This document shows, in pieces, positions 15,825 through 23,040 of a DNA stretch of 33,442 nt. This DNA is from an uncultured Campylobacter sp. (GTDB lineage: Bacteria; Campylobacterota; Campylobacteria; Campylobacterales; Campylobacteraceae), in assembly GCA_937965895.1 (NCBI GenBank), contig CALCKS010000018.1:1-33442 (forward strand), read 5' to 3'. The notes below the pieces were generated by a model. That model saw only the letters and a list, made by a program, of their open reading frames with translations, searched no databases and had not been told where the DNA came from. Position 1 is the first letter of the stretch, and every line of letters begins with the position of its first letter. The position numbers and the translations under genes are program-made.

Positions 15825-15927
15825 TCGCGAGATGATTTTGAGAGTTGTGCAGAAATTTTAAGTCAAGGCTAGACAAGTAGTCTGCCGCAGACTTAAAATT
15901 TCAAATCTATCTCAAAAGCACTCGCGA
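15825..15927. repeat. 103-base composite inverted repeat
   Basis: Three nested pairs are perfect: TCGCGAG with CTCGCGA (15825-15831, 15921-15927), TTTTGAGA with TCTCAAAA (15836-15843, 15910-15917), and GAAATTTTAAGTC with GACTTAAAATTTC (15852-15864, 15890-15902). The 25-base loop holds a further AGAC-AAGTA-GTCT hairpin flanked by GGC and GCC. It begins 16 bases after the TorA-type gene's stop. It could be a terminator, a REP/MITE-like element or a structured RNA. Confidence 0.75.
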
Positions 15928-15943
15928 GACGACGCGTTAAACT

Positions 15944-18385
15944 CTACAAAGATTGTAGGATTTTAGGTTTGCTAAACGCTTGTATAGGTTTAATCTCCCC
16001 TTTAAATTTCTCGATTTGGGCTAACACGGTGTGAGCCGAGTTGCTTTGCGCGAGACTTGACGTTCCTTTGTCAAATGTTAGCACGTTTACGCAGCCGTGC
16101 TGGCAGAGGCTCTTTTCGCCCCAAATTTCCGGGTCGTACCACGCGCCCTCGCAGATAGCTACGACGCGCTCAGGCACGATGTCGGTGACTAGCACGCCAG
16201 CCAGTATTTCGCCGCGGTCGTTAAATACGCGTGCGACGTCGCCCGTGGCTAGGCCGCGCTCTTTGGCGTCTTTTGGATTTATTAGCACCGGCTCTCTACC
16301 GCTAACTTCGGCGAAATTTCTGATGATAGAGTTGTTTAGCTGGCTGTGCAGGCGGTAGCGAGAGTGCGGGCTAACGACGTGTAGCGGATACTTTTTCGTC
16401 GCGTTGCCTAGCCACTCTTTAGGCTCGATCCACGTAGGCATCGGCGGGCAGTCGGCGTAGTTCATCTTCGCTATCGTCGGCGAGTAGATCTCTATCTTGC
16501 CAGACGGAGTGCCTAGGCGGTTTTTGGCCGGATTTTCGCGGAAGGCCGCTAGGCGCGTGTATAGCTCTGTTTCGGTGTTGTCTTTTTCAAATCTCACGTA
16601 GCCTTTTTCGTAAAATTCCTCAAAGCTAGGCATCGTTAAATTTAGCCCCTTAGCCTGCTCGGCCGCGTCGGCGTAAAATTCCTTCATCCAGCCTAGCTCG
16701 TCCTTGCCCTCGCTAAATACCTCGCCTCTGCCCCAGCGTTTGCAAATTTGCTCGCAGATCCAAAAGTCGCTCTTGCTCTCGCCCATCGGCTCTATCGCAG
16801 GTTTATATGCCACGATGTATTCGCCCGTAGCGCCCGTTTGGTTGATGTCGTTTCTCTCGACCTCGATAGCTACGGGCAATACGATGTCGCTAAATTTTGC
16901 GGTGCTAGTCCAGTATGGCTCGGCGGTGATAACGGTGTCAAATTTACGCCACTGTTTTACGATGTTGTTTACGTCCTGATGGCGCGTAAACATCGAGCCT
17001 GAGGCCATATACGCCACTCTCATGTGCGGTAGCTTGATCTTAGTGCCGTCGTAGTCGATCTCTTTGCCCGGATGCTCTAGCGCCTCGATGCTGCGAGAGG
17101 ACGGGATAGTGATGTTTTTAGTCGTTTTCCACGGCGCGCCGTCTACGTTTTCGTATTTTTCGTCGATACGCGTGCTTAGGCCTTTTAGCACCGGAGCGAT
17201 CTTGTCTGTAGCGCCTGCAGAGCCGTATCCTAGGCTAAACTCAAATCCTAGCCCCTCTTTACCCACGTGTCCTAGCATCGCGTTTAGCACCACTAGCGCC
17301 CAGAAAGGCTGCTCGCCGTGGTCGGCTCTTTGTAGCGCGCGGCCGATCAGCACGGTCGTAGGCTCTTTGGCTAGGCGCGTCGCAAACTGCGCTATCGTGC
17401 CCGCAGGTACGCCGCAAATTTTGCTCGCCCACTCGATATCTTTTACGACTTTATCTTGCGTGCCGAGGAAGTAGTCTTTAAATTTATTAAATCCGACCGT
17501 GTATTTTTTGATAAATTCCTCGTCGTAGAGGTTGTTTGTAAAGAGATAATGGCACATGCCGATGATGAGTGCGGTGTCGGTATTTGGGCGCACGATGATG
17601 TTTTCGCTGCCGTAGTAGCGCGCGGTGTCGTTTATCATGACATTTACGCTATAGGTTTTGATACCGGCTTTTTTGAGCTCCTGCATACCTACGTAGCCGT
17701 CGTGAGTCGGAGGCACTGAGGAGATTTGGTTCGTCACGATAGGATCGGTTCCCCAAAATACCACGTTTTTAGCGTTTTTGACGATAGCTTTCCACTTCGT
17801 CGGAGCGTCGTAAACTGCACTACCGCCTAGCACGTGAGGCATGATGACTAGACCCGCTCCGGTCGAATAATCGCCGCTTTCTTCCACGTAGCCGCCTAGC
17901 ACCTTTAGCATCCTGTGCGCGACCGTACGACCCCAGCTGACCTTGCCGCTACCGCCCCACCAGTAGCACTCGCCGTAGATCGCCTCGGCGCCGTATTTGT
18001 CGAAGTTTTCTTTTAGAGCCTTTGCAGCTAGATCAAGCGCGACGTCCCAGCTAACGCGCACGAATTCGTCTTTGCCGCGCAGTTCGCTCTTTGCCGCGCC
18101 TTTTGCTTTTAGATAGCTTTTGCGCACCATCGGATAGAGTACGCGGTTTTCGTTCTGCACGGAATCAGGCAAGCTATAGTTCATCGTATTTGGAAATTTA
18201 TCGCCCTCAAAATCGCTAACAGAAACGATCTGCGATGAGTTTAAATTTGCCCAAAACGGGCCGAATCTGTTTGCGCCGAACACTTTTTTGTTATCAAAAA
18301 TCGTCTGTTTGACGCCCTCTATCCTACTAGCCTGCGCAGCCGTAGCCGCCAAGGCCGAAAATTTGATGAAATCTCGTCTTTTCAT
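15944..18385 (-). CDS. torA: TorA/BisC-type molybdopterin reductase (TMAO/DMSO or other S-/N-oxide)
   Basis: An 813-residue periplasmic molybdoenzyme of the DMSO reductase type III group. It begins with a Tat signal (MKRRDFIKFSALAATAA). It lacks an N-terminal Fe-S cysteine cluster, as TorA and BisC do, and carries YGECYWWGGSGKVSWGR followed by GDYSTGAG, where Ser174 is the expected molybdenum ligand. Length and pattern match TorA. The start at 18385 has AAGGGAGAAA before ATG and begins exactly at the Tat signal; the frame open to 18493 adds an unrelated basic extension. The mono-haem cytochrome c gene upstream (18729-19304) is the likely electron donor, the same pair as Cj0265c-Cj0264c of C. 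jejuni. The oxide substrate is not certain. Confidence 0.92.
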   Translation of the reverse strand: MKRRDFIKFSALAATAAQASRIEGVKQTIFDNKKVFGANRFGPFWANLNSSQIVSVSDFEGDKFPNTMNYSLPDSVQNENRVLYPMVRKSYLKAKGAAKSELRGKDEFVRVSWDVALDLAAKALKENFDKYGAEAIYGECYWWGGSGKVSWGRTVAHRMLKVLGGYVEESGDYSTGAGLVIMPHVLGGSAVYDAPTKWKAIVKNAKNVVFWGTDPIVTNQISSVPPTHDGYVGMQELKKAGIKTYSVNVMINDTARYYGSENIIVRPNTDTALIIGMCHYLFTNNLYDEEFIKKYTVGFNKFKDYFLGTQDKVVKDIEWASKICGVPAGTIAQFATRLAKEPTTVLIGRALQRADHGEQPFWALVVLNAMLGHVGKEGLGFEFSLGYGSAGATDKIAPVLKGLSTRIDEKYENVDGAPWKTTKNITIPSSRSIEALEHPGKEIDYDGTKIKLPHMRVAYMASGSMFTRHQDVNNIVKQWRKFDTVITAEPYWTSTAKFSDIVLPVAIEVERNDINQTGATGEYIVAYKPAIEPMGESKSDFWICEQICKRWGRGEVFSEGKDELGWMKEFYADAAEQAKGLNLTMPSFEEFYEKGYVRFEKDNTETELYTRLAAFRENPAKNRLGTPSGKIEIYSPTIAKMNYADCPPMPTWIEPKEWLGNATKKYPLHVVSPHSRYRLHSQLNNSIIRNFAEVSGREPVLINPKDAKERGLATGDVARVFNDRGEILAGVLVTDIVPERVVAICEGAWYDPEIWGEKSLCQHGCVNVLTFDKGTSSLAQSNSAHTVLAQIEKFKGEIKPIQAFSKPKILQSL

Positions 18386-18728
18386 CGGTTTCTCCCTTAT
18401 TTTAATTCTCGCAGGAGCAAGCCCCCGCGCCTTACGCTTGTAGTCGCGAAGTCGCAGACCCAAGCAAAGCCAAATCGCCGATACTTGCGGCACCGGCGCG
18501 ATTTGGCGACTCGCTTTCCGTTATTTACTTTTAAAACCCATATTTTATTAGCGGCGCTCGCTTTTTTATCTAGCGGCTCTTTAGCGAGCAAGACGCAGCA
18601 AATTTAAGCCGGTAGCGTTAAATTTGCCGCCGTAAAACATAAAATCCAAATTTAAAGAACAAACGTCGCTAAATTTTACGTTTCAAGCGACGAGCGAATT
18701 TGATCTCGGCGCTAGCCGCGTCAAAGCC
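18386..18728. other. Structured intergenic leader between cytochrome c and torA
   Basis: A 343-base gap without a supportable gene. GCCAAATCGC (18469-18478) and GCGATTTGGC (18498-18507) are perfect 10-bp inverted arms around a 19-base loop, which can be extended by GCCG/CGGC with a small bulge. AGTCGC copies nearby could pair with GCGACT in an alternative fold. The rest has AAATTT words. The hairpin has no T-run in either direction, so it looks like an RNA-processing or attenuation element instead of a simple terminator. Confidence 0.5.
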
Positions 18729-19304
18729 CTATTTTGCAGCTTTTGCGTTATGCTGCAGATATTTAACGATCAAATTCAGCTCCGTCTCCTCTAGCGAGAC
18801 GTAGTTCGTATCGATCATCGACTGTAAATTTGCCGGCCACTGAGCCGCCGTAAAGCTGTTTGGCTCGTGCAAGCGGTGGCACGCCGAGCAGGTCTCCTCG
18901 TATTTCTGCTGAGCCTGTTTGTATAGCGCGTTTGCGTCGCTACCTAGCGCGTCTGCGGCGACTTCGTACGTACCCTCGACCTCATACCAAAGCTCGCCGT
19001 AATCGTCCTCGACCTCTTTTATTTTCTTAAAGTTCGCCTCGCTTTCGGCATCAAAAACCGTGAAAATCTCGGCGTTTTTGACGCTTCTCTGTATCTGAGC
19101 TAGGTAGTTTGCCGAAACCGCGCCTTTTAGCTTGATTTTGGCCTTTGCGCCGTCTTTGGAGACAACCTCAACCGGCGTCAAAACCTCGATCTTGCCGACT
19201 TTTTTACCGTCTAGCGATATGTCGGTCGTCTTTGTTAAAACCTCGGCGTTTAGGCTTATCGCCGCCGCACAGGCCGCGATCAAAACGAATTTAAAACTTT
19301 TCAT
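18729..19304 (-). CDS. Periplasmic mono-haem c-type cytochrome, TorA partner
   Basis: A 191-residue protein with a signal peptide (MKSFKFVLIAACAAAISLNA). Residues 21-115 form a beta-rich domain of unknown type. The C-terminal part has one haem c site, CSACH (Cys139, Cys142, His143), in the context YEETCSACHRLHEPNSFTA, with Met164 in LQSMID as a possible sixth ligand. The family matches the cytochrome encoded next to TorA in C. jejuni (Cj0265c), which carries electrons from the quinone-pool side to the reductase. It precedes torA on the same strand; the 343-base gap means separate control is possible. The ATG follows TAAGGAAGTGCG. Confidence 0.88.
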   Translation of the reverse strand: MKSFKFVLIAACAAAISLNAEVLTKTTDISLDGKKVGKIEVLTPVEVVSKDGAKAKIKLKGAVSANYLAQIQRSVKNAEIFTVFDAESEANFKKIKEVEDDYGELWYEVEGTYEVAADALGSDANALYKQAQQKYEETCSACHRLHEPNSFTAAQWPANLQSMIDTNYVSLEETELNLIVKYLQHNAKAAK

Positions 19305-19473
19305 CGCACTTCCTTAAGAAAAATTATTAATGTAATTTTATAAATTTACGGCTTAAAATTATATCGTTATATTTTATTACGAAGCGGATTTTGTATATTA
19401 AAAGGGTAAAATTTGAAGTAAGAGTGCGGCAAACCGAGCCAAATTTGAAATTTGAGCAAATTTGCCGCGAGAG

Positions 19474-19496
19474 TAAAAGCCGCACGAACGGCGGCT
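19474..19496 (-). terminator. Rho-independent terminator of luxS
   Basis: On the coding strand AGCCGC-CGTTCGT-GCGGCT is a perfect 6-bp GC-rich stem followed by TTTTA. It starts 15 bases after the luxS stop. Confidence 0.75.
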
Positions 19497-19511
19497 AAAT
19501 TTAACGAGCGA

Positions 19512-20027
19512 TCAGTGCTTTTTAAGCCCCATCCCAGCGACGTCTAGCGCGATTTGCTCGTTGTTTATCGTGACGAGTCCGCGCTCTAAAATTTTACTTG
19601 CGATCGCATGCGCTTCGTCAAGCGAGTGCATCTTATAAGTGCCACACTGATACTTGTTTAGCTCGGGGATGTCTTCTTGGTTTTTGACGCCTAGGATATC
19701 CTTCATCGACGCCGTCCAAGCGGCCTTGACCGCGTCCTCGCTAGGCACGCCGATCACGCTCATGTAAAAGCCCGTCCTGCAGCCCATCGGCGAGATATCG
19801 ATGATCTCGGCATTTGCACCGTTTAGGTGGTCACGCATAAAGCCCGCAAATAGGTGCTCTAGCGTGTGCGTGCCTTTTTCGGGCAAGATTTCCTCGTTTG
19901 GCTTGCAAAAACGCAAATCAAACACGCTTATATCGTCGCCTTTTGGCGTTTTCATCGTCTTTGCCAGACGCACTCCGGGCGCATTCATCCTCACGTGATC
20001 GACGCAAAAACTATCTAGTAGAGGCAT
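19512..20027 (-). CDS. luxS: S-ribosylhomocysteine lyase LuxS
   Basis: A 171-residue metalloenzyme of the activated methyl cycle that splits S-ribosylhomocysteine into homocysteine and DPD, the precursor of autoinducer-2. The metal ligands are His54 and His58 in HTLEHLFAGFMRDHL and Cys128 in YQCGTY. Glu57 and Cys83 (in PMGCRTGFYM) are the catalytic residues. Length and order match LuxS of Campylobacter. AAGGAGAAA precedes the ATG. It forms its own unit: a terminator follows, and a large inverted repeat lies about 60-100 bases upstream. Recycling of S-adenosylhomocysteine links it loosely to the methyltransferase upstream, but they are 157 bases apart. Confidence 0.97.
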   Translation of the reverse strand: MPLLDSFCVDHVRMNAPGVRLAKTMKTPKGDDISVFDLRFCKPNEEILPEKGTHTLEHLFAGFMRDHLNGANAEIIDISPMGCRTGFYMSVIGVPSEDAVKAAWTASMKDILGVKNQEDIPELNKYQCGTYKMHSLDEAHAIASKILERGLVTINNEQIALDVAGMGLKKH

Positions 20028-20086
20028 ATTTTCTCCTTATTTTTAACATAAATTCGGCGTGATTTTAGCTAAATTTTTATTAGCCA

Positions 20087-20128
20087 CGGCTTGATTTAAA
20101 TTTGCATTTATGCAAATTTACTAAGCCG
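20087..20128. repeat. Long inverted repeat upstream of luxS
   Basis: TAAATTTGCAT (20097-20107) and ATGCAAATTTA (20110-20120) are perfect 11-bp arms with a two-base centre. They are enclosed by CGGCTT (20087-20092) and AAGCCG (20123-20128). The element ends 60 bases upstream of the luxS start and 57 bases after the methyltransferase stop, so it could be a terminator of the latter or an operator of luxS. Confidence 0.65.
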
Positions 20129-20184
20129 ATAGCCAAAAAACGCAACCGCAAAAGTGGCTACTTTAGCTAAATTTATACGACCGA

Positions 20185-21066
20185 CTATTTATTCGTATGC
20201 CAAAAAGCTATTGAGCCCGGATTCATAGGATCTTGAGAAAGTCCGATATCGGCGATCGCATCGTCTATAGCGATAACGTTTCGTCTGGCGGCGTTAAAAA
20301 AAGTCTCGGCGAAATTTACATTCCAGCCTTGAGTTTTAAAAAACCCTCTTTGTCTTTCGCTAACGGCGTCGTTCGCTCCTTCTATCTGGAATCCAAACGG
20401 CTCTAGATGAGCGCAGCGCACGAAGTCGGCGGCATTTGCTACTACGTCAAACCACTGTGGCGGGATCTCTTTAACCTGCTCGATAGAGTGGCAGGTGAAA
20501 ACAAAGGCGTTTTTACCCAAATCTAACCCCTCTAAGCTAGGCTCTAGGTGATTAAAATGGAAAAACTCAGCATTCATTTTAGGCGTCGCAGCTGCTAGTT
20601 TGCTAGCGATTTCCACGCCGCTTTGCGTAAATTCTCCGCCAAAATACCGCACATCCGTCGGTCCGCCCCTATAAAAAATTTCAATCAAATTTCGACCGTA
20701 TCCGCAGCCAAGCTCCACGATACTATCGTAAGGCCCCGTCTCGTCGATGATATCTATCAGCATATCATAGAAGTTAAACGACGAGTGAAAAGGTACGATT
20801 AGCTCAGCTCCTTGTCTAGTGGTGAGTCTAGCAACCGGGATTTCGACGAATCTTAAAACATTCGTACTAAAAAGCTTTCGCTTCTCCCAAACCATATCGT
20901 TTGTAACGTTATCCAAACTTAACTCGTGTAGCCGCTCCTTTTTCTCCAGCATTTTTACGGCTTGATAGCTATTGAGTCCGTTTTTTAGGCACTCATCCAT
21001 AAATTTAGCCCTTGTCGCCCATGCTTTTTCATAAAAGTTTTGCCAATACTCCTCTTGATACGCCAT
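20185..21066 (-). CDS. Class I SAM-dependent methyltransferase, substrate unknown
   Basis: A 293-residue cytoplasmic protein. Motif I is IVELGCGYGRNL (about 117-127), the S-adenosylmethionine loop, followed by RYFGGEFTQSG (acidic end of strand 2) and FVFTCHSIEQVKEIPPQWFD, the post-motif region. The first 100 residues are helical and unrelated to common methyltransferases (MAYQEEYWQNFYEKAWATRA). The C-terminal part has an aromatic-rich stretch ending IAFWHTNK. TTTAGGAGAAAG precedes the ATG. I do not recognise the subfamily; small-molecule or sugar methylation is possible. No neighbour points to a pathway. Confidence 0.8.
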   Translation of the reverse strand: MAYQEEYWQNFYEKAWATRAKFMDECLKNGLNSYQAVKMLEKKERLHELSLDNVTNDMVWEKRKLFSTNVLRFVEIPVARLTTRQGAELIVPFHSSFNFYDMLIDIIDETGPYDSIVELGCGYGRNLIEIFYRGGPTDVRYFGGEFTQSGVEIASKLAAATPKMNAEFFHFNHLEPSLEGLDLGKNAFVFTCHSIEQVKEIPPQWFDVVANAADFVRCAHLEPFGFQIEGANDAVSERQRGFFKTQGWNVNFAETFFNAARRNVIAIDDAIADIGLSQDPMNPGSIAFWHTNK

Positions 21067-21175
21067 ACTTTCTCCTAAATTTAAAAAATAAATTTAATTC
21101 TACCTTTAAGATTTTAAAGAAAACTGAAATTTAAAAGATTGGATTTTAGTAGCTGGAATGGTTTTTGTTGGGATT

Positions 21176-21198
21176 AAAAAATCGGGCAAAAAGCCCGA
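21176..21198 (-). terminator. Rho-independent terminator of the fldA operon
   Basis: On the coding strand TCGGGC-TTTTT-GCCCGA is a perfect 6-bp stem followed by TTTTTT. It lies 16 bases after the fldA stop. Confidence 0.9.
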
Positions 21199-21214
21199 CT
21201 AAAAGTATTAAATT

Positions 21215-21706
21215 TTAAGCAAAATGAGGTTTGATCTGCTCTATCCAAGCGCTGATTCTAGGCTCGGTTTTTTCGCTTTCGTTATCGGCATCAAGCGGCA
21301 GACCGACGAATTTACCGCCTCTTACGGCCTCTGATTCGTCAAATTTATATCCGTCCACAGACACAGCGCCCACGACGTTTGCGCCAGCTTTTACGACCTC
21401 ATCGTATAGCTTGCCCATCGCGCCGCAAAAGCTATCTGCGTAGCTCTCCGCATCGCCCGTGCCAAATATCGCAACCGTCTTGCCGCCAAGCTTTAGTCCG
21501 CCAAAATCAAACGCGTCCCAGTCGTCTTGCAAGTCGCCCGTACCCCAGGTAGAAACGCCCAAAATCAGCTTATCAAAGCCGTTTAGCTTAGCTGCGTCGC
21601 AGTTTGCTACGTTTAAAAGCTCGTTTTCTAGCCCCAAATTCTCGGCTAAAAAGCTCGCCGCCTCCTCAGTATTTCCCATACTGCTTCCAAAAATGATACC
21701 TATCAT
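21215..21706 (-). CDS. fldA: Flavodoxin
   Basis: A 163-residue FMN protein carrying low-potential electrons in the cytoplasm. The phosphate loop is IIFGSSMGNTEEAA (residues 4-17), and the isoalloxazine contacts are in GVSTWGTGDLQDDWDAF and FGTGDAESYADSFCGAM. Length and motifs are those of long-chain flavodoxin. In epsilonproteobacteria, flavodoxin accepts electrons from pyruvate:flavodoxin oxidoreductase, whose gene begins the right end of this window. It is the third gene of a tight operon (11 bases after the preceding stop, AAGGAAATT before ATG) with two Cys-rich genes, the same order as Cj1384c-Cj1383c-fldA of C. jejuni. Confidence 0.96.
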   Translation of the reverse strand: MIGIIFGSSMGNTEEAASFLAENLGLENELLNVANCDAAKLNGFDKLILGVSTWGTGDLQDDWDAFDFGGLKLGGKTVAIFGTGDAESYADSFCGAMGKLYDEVVKAGANVVGAVSVDGYKFDESEAVRGGKFVGLPLDADNESEKTEPRISAWIEQIKPHFA

Positions 21707-21717
21707 TTAAATTTCCT

Positions 21718-22434
21718 TTAAAAAATATGATGACTTATCGTGTAGGGCACCAGTCGCAGCGATCCGCCGCATCCGCACTCCCGTTTAACCTCGATGTAGC
21801 GCGAGAAATTCGCATTTCTCGGAGCTACGATAAACATCCTGTCAAACTCTCCGCCGCTAAGCGCCTCAAAGCCCCTAGCGATCTCGCAGTTAGCCAGATG
21901 AAACCGCTCTTTGGTTATCTCTTTAAAGCACGGCATAACGCCGAAAAGCTTGCGCCCATCCTGCTCTGCAAAGATAATCCCGTCTTGAAAATAAACGTTT
22001 TTATCAAAATGTTTGGCGCGTATTTTATCATAAACAAACTGAGAAAACATTATGTCCGCGTCAAAACAAATTCCGTTTTGGGATTTTAGCATAACGATTA
22101 GCTTGGCGGCCGGGTGCTTGGGAGAGACGGCTAGCGGCGGGACGGCATCAAATTTGCCTGATTTATAGGCGCATATAACGGCGTTTGAAGCGATACAAAA
22201 GCTTGAAATTTTACTTCGGCTAGAATTTTTAAACTCACACAAGTCATCGATACGTTTTAGAAAAATTTCCTCCAAATTTAAGCCCGAATACGCATAAATA
22301 AGAGGAATTTTTAGCTCGCGACCTGCGCAACAGTTGTATAAATTTATAAAAATTCGGGCTTTATTTACCGCGTCAAGCCCTGAAAAAATACTTGGAGTTA
22401 TTTCTCCAATACCTGATAAAAAGCCGAATTTCAT
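21718..22434 (-). CDS. Conserved protein of the fldA operon, Cys-rich, function unknown
   Basis: A 238-residue protein without signal peptide or membrane segment. I do not recognise a domain. Cysteines are frequent: Cys35-Cys36 in NLYNCCAGRE, Cys66, Cys80, Cys88, and Cys220 and Cys222 in RECGCGGSL near the C-terminus. This could bind a metal or an Fe-S cluster (inference). It fills the position of Cj1383c between a DUF2325 gene (3 bases upstream) and fldA (11 bases downstream), so the three proteins probably act in one redox-related process. Confidence 0.7.
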   Translation of the reverse strand: MKFGFLSGIGEITPSIFSGLDAVNKARIFINLYNCCAGRELKIPLIYAYSGLNLEEIFLKRIDDLCEFKNSSRSKISSFCIASNAVICAYKSGKFDAVPPLAVSPKHPAAKLIVMLKSQNGICFDADIMFSQFVYDKIRAKHFDKNVYFQDGIIFAEQDGRKLFGVMPCFKEITKERFHLANCEIARGFEALSGGEFDRMFIVAPRNANFSRYIEVKRECGCGGSLRLVPYTISHHIF

Positions 22435-22437
22435 CTA

Positions 22438-22758
22438 TTAGTCTTTTACCTTGCAGCATCCAAATTCCTTATCTAGCCCAAAGACTTTGCAATACTCGCT
22501 AAACACGCAACTAACGCTTCTTTTAGCGCAGACGATCGGGATATTGCGCTTTTTGGCTTGGTTTTTTATCGTTTTCATCGTGTTGTGGTTTAGAAAACTG
22601 GTTAACATCACGACGCACTCGGTATCTTGCGGGATAGGTTTGCGATTTACGCGGTTTTCGTTACGCGCGTCCCAGTGCTCGATCGCTTCTGCGCCGAGGT
22701 CTTTTAGGACTGCTTTTATAGGCGTTATCTCGTCGGCTCCGATAACTAAAACTGACAT
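22438..22758 (-). CDS. DUF2325 domain protein
   Basis: A 106-residue protein covering a complete DUF2325 domain: MSVLVIGADEITPIKAVLKD, then IPQDTECVVMLTSFLNHNTM, KNQAKKRNIPIVCAKRSVSC. The fold is a small alpha/beta sandwich whose role is not established. Six cysteines (48, 77, 84, 90, 101, 102) are notable in so short a chain. It is the first gene of the fldA operon, 3 bases from the next gene, in the place of Cj1384c. The ATG follows CAGGAGTCCAAA. Confidence 0.85.
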   Translation of the reverse strand: MSVLVIGADEITPIKAVLKDLGAEAIEHWDARNENRVNRKPIPQDTECVVMLTSFLNHNTMKTIKNQAKKRNIPIVCAKRSVSCVFSEYCKVFGLDKEFGCCKVKD

Positions 22759-22951
22759 TTTGGACTCCTGTTTATTTGATTGTGATTATTATAAAATAGA
22801 TTAGCTAAAAAATAGCTTAGTTATGATAGTTGTTATCAGTTAAGTGCAAATTTGTAACGCATAGTAAATTTTGAGAGGTAGTTTTAAATTTGACTGCTAA
22901 AATTATCTTTTAGGATCAAGAAACGGCAATCAAATTCGACAAATAAGCGGC
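22759..22951 (-). promoter_or_regulatory. Promoter region of the DUF2325-fldA operon
   Basis: AT-rich stretch upstream of the operon. TGATA (22824-22828) and TATCA (22834-22838) form an inverted repeat with a five-base gap, and AGCTA-AAAAA-TAGCT lies just beside it at about 22803-22817. TTATAAAAT-like sequences could serve as -10. In C. jejuni this promoter region faces katA, but no catalase gene is present here. No regulator can be named from the sequence. Confidence 0.35.
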
Positions 22952-22981
22952 AAGAGCAAAAAGCTCAACATTTTTGCTCTT
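22952..22981. terminator. Hairpin downstream of pepF
   Basis: AAGAGCAAAAA (22952-22962) and TTTTTGCTCTT (22971-22981) are perfect 11-bp arms around an 8-base loop. It lies 59 bases after the pepF stop. The U-rich part lies within the stem, so termination is plausible but not certain. Confidence 0.5.
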
Positions 22982-23040
22982 AAATTTAAAAACGACGACA
23001 AAAATAAATCAAATTTGGGTTCAAATTTACCCGCCCGAAT

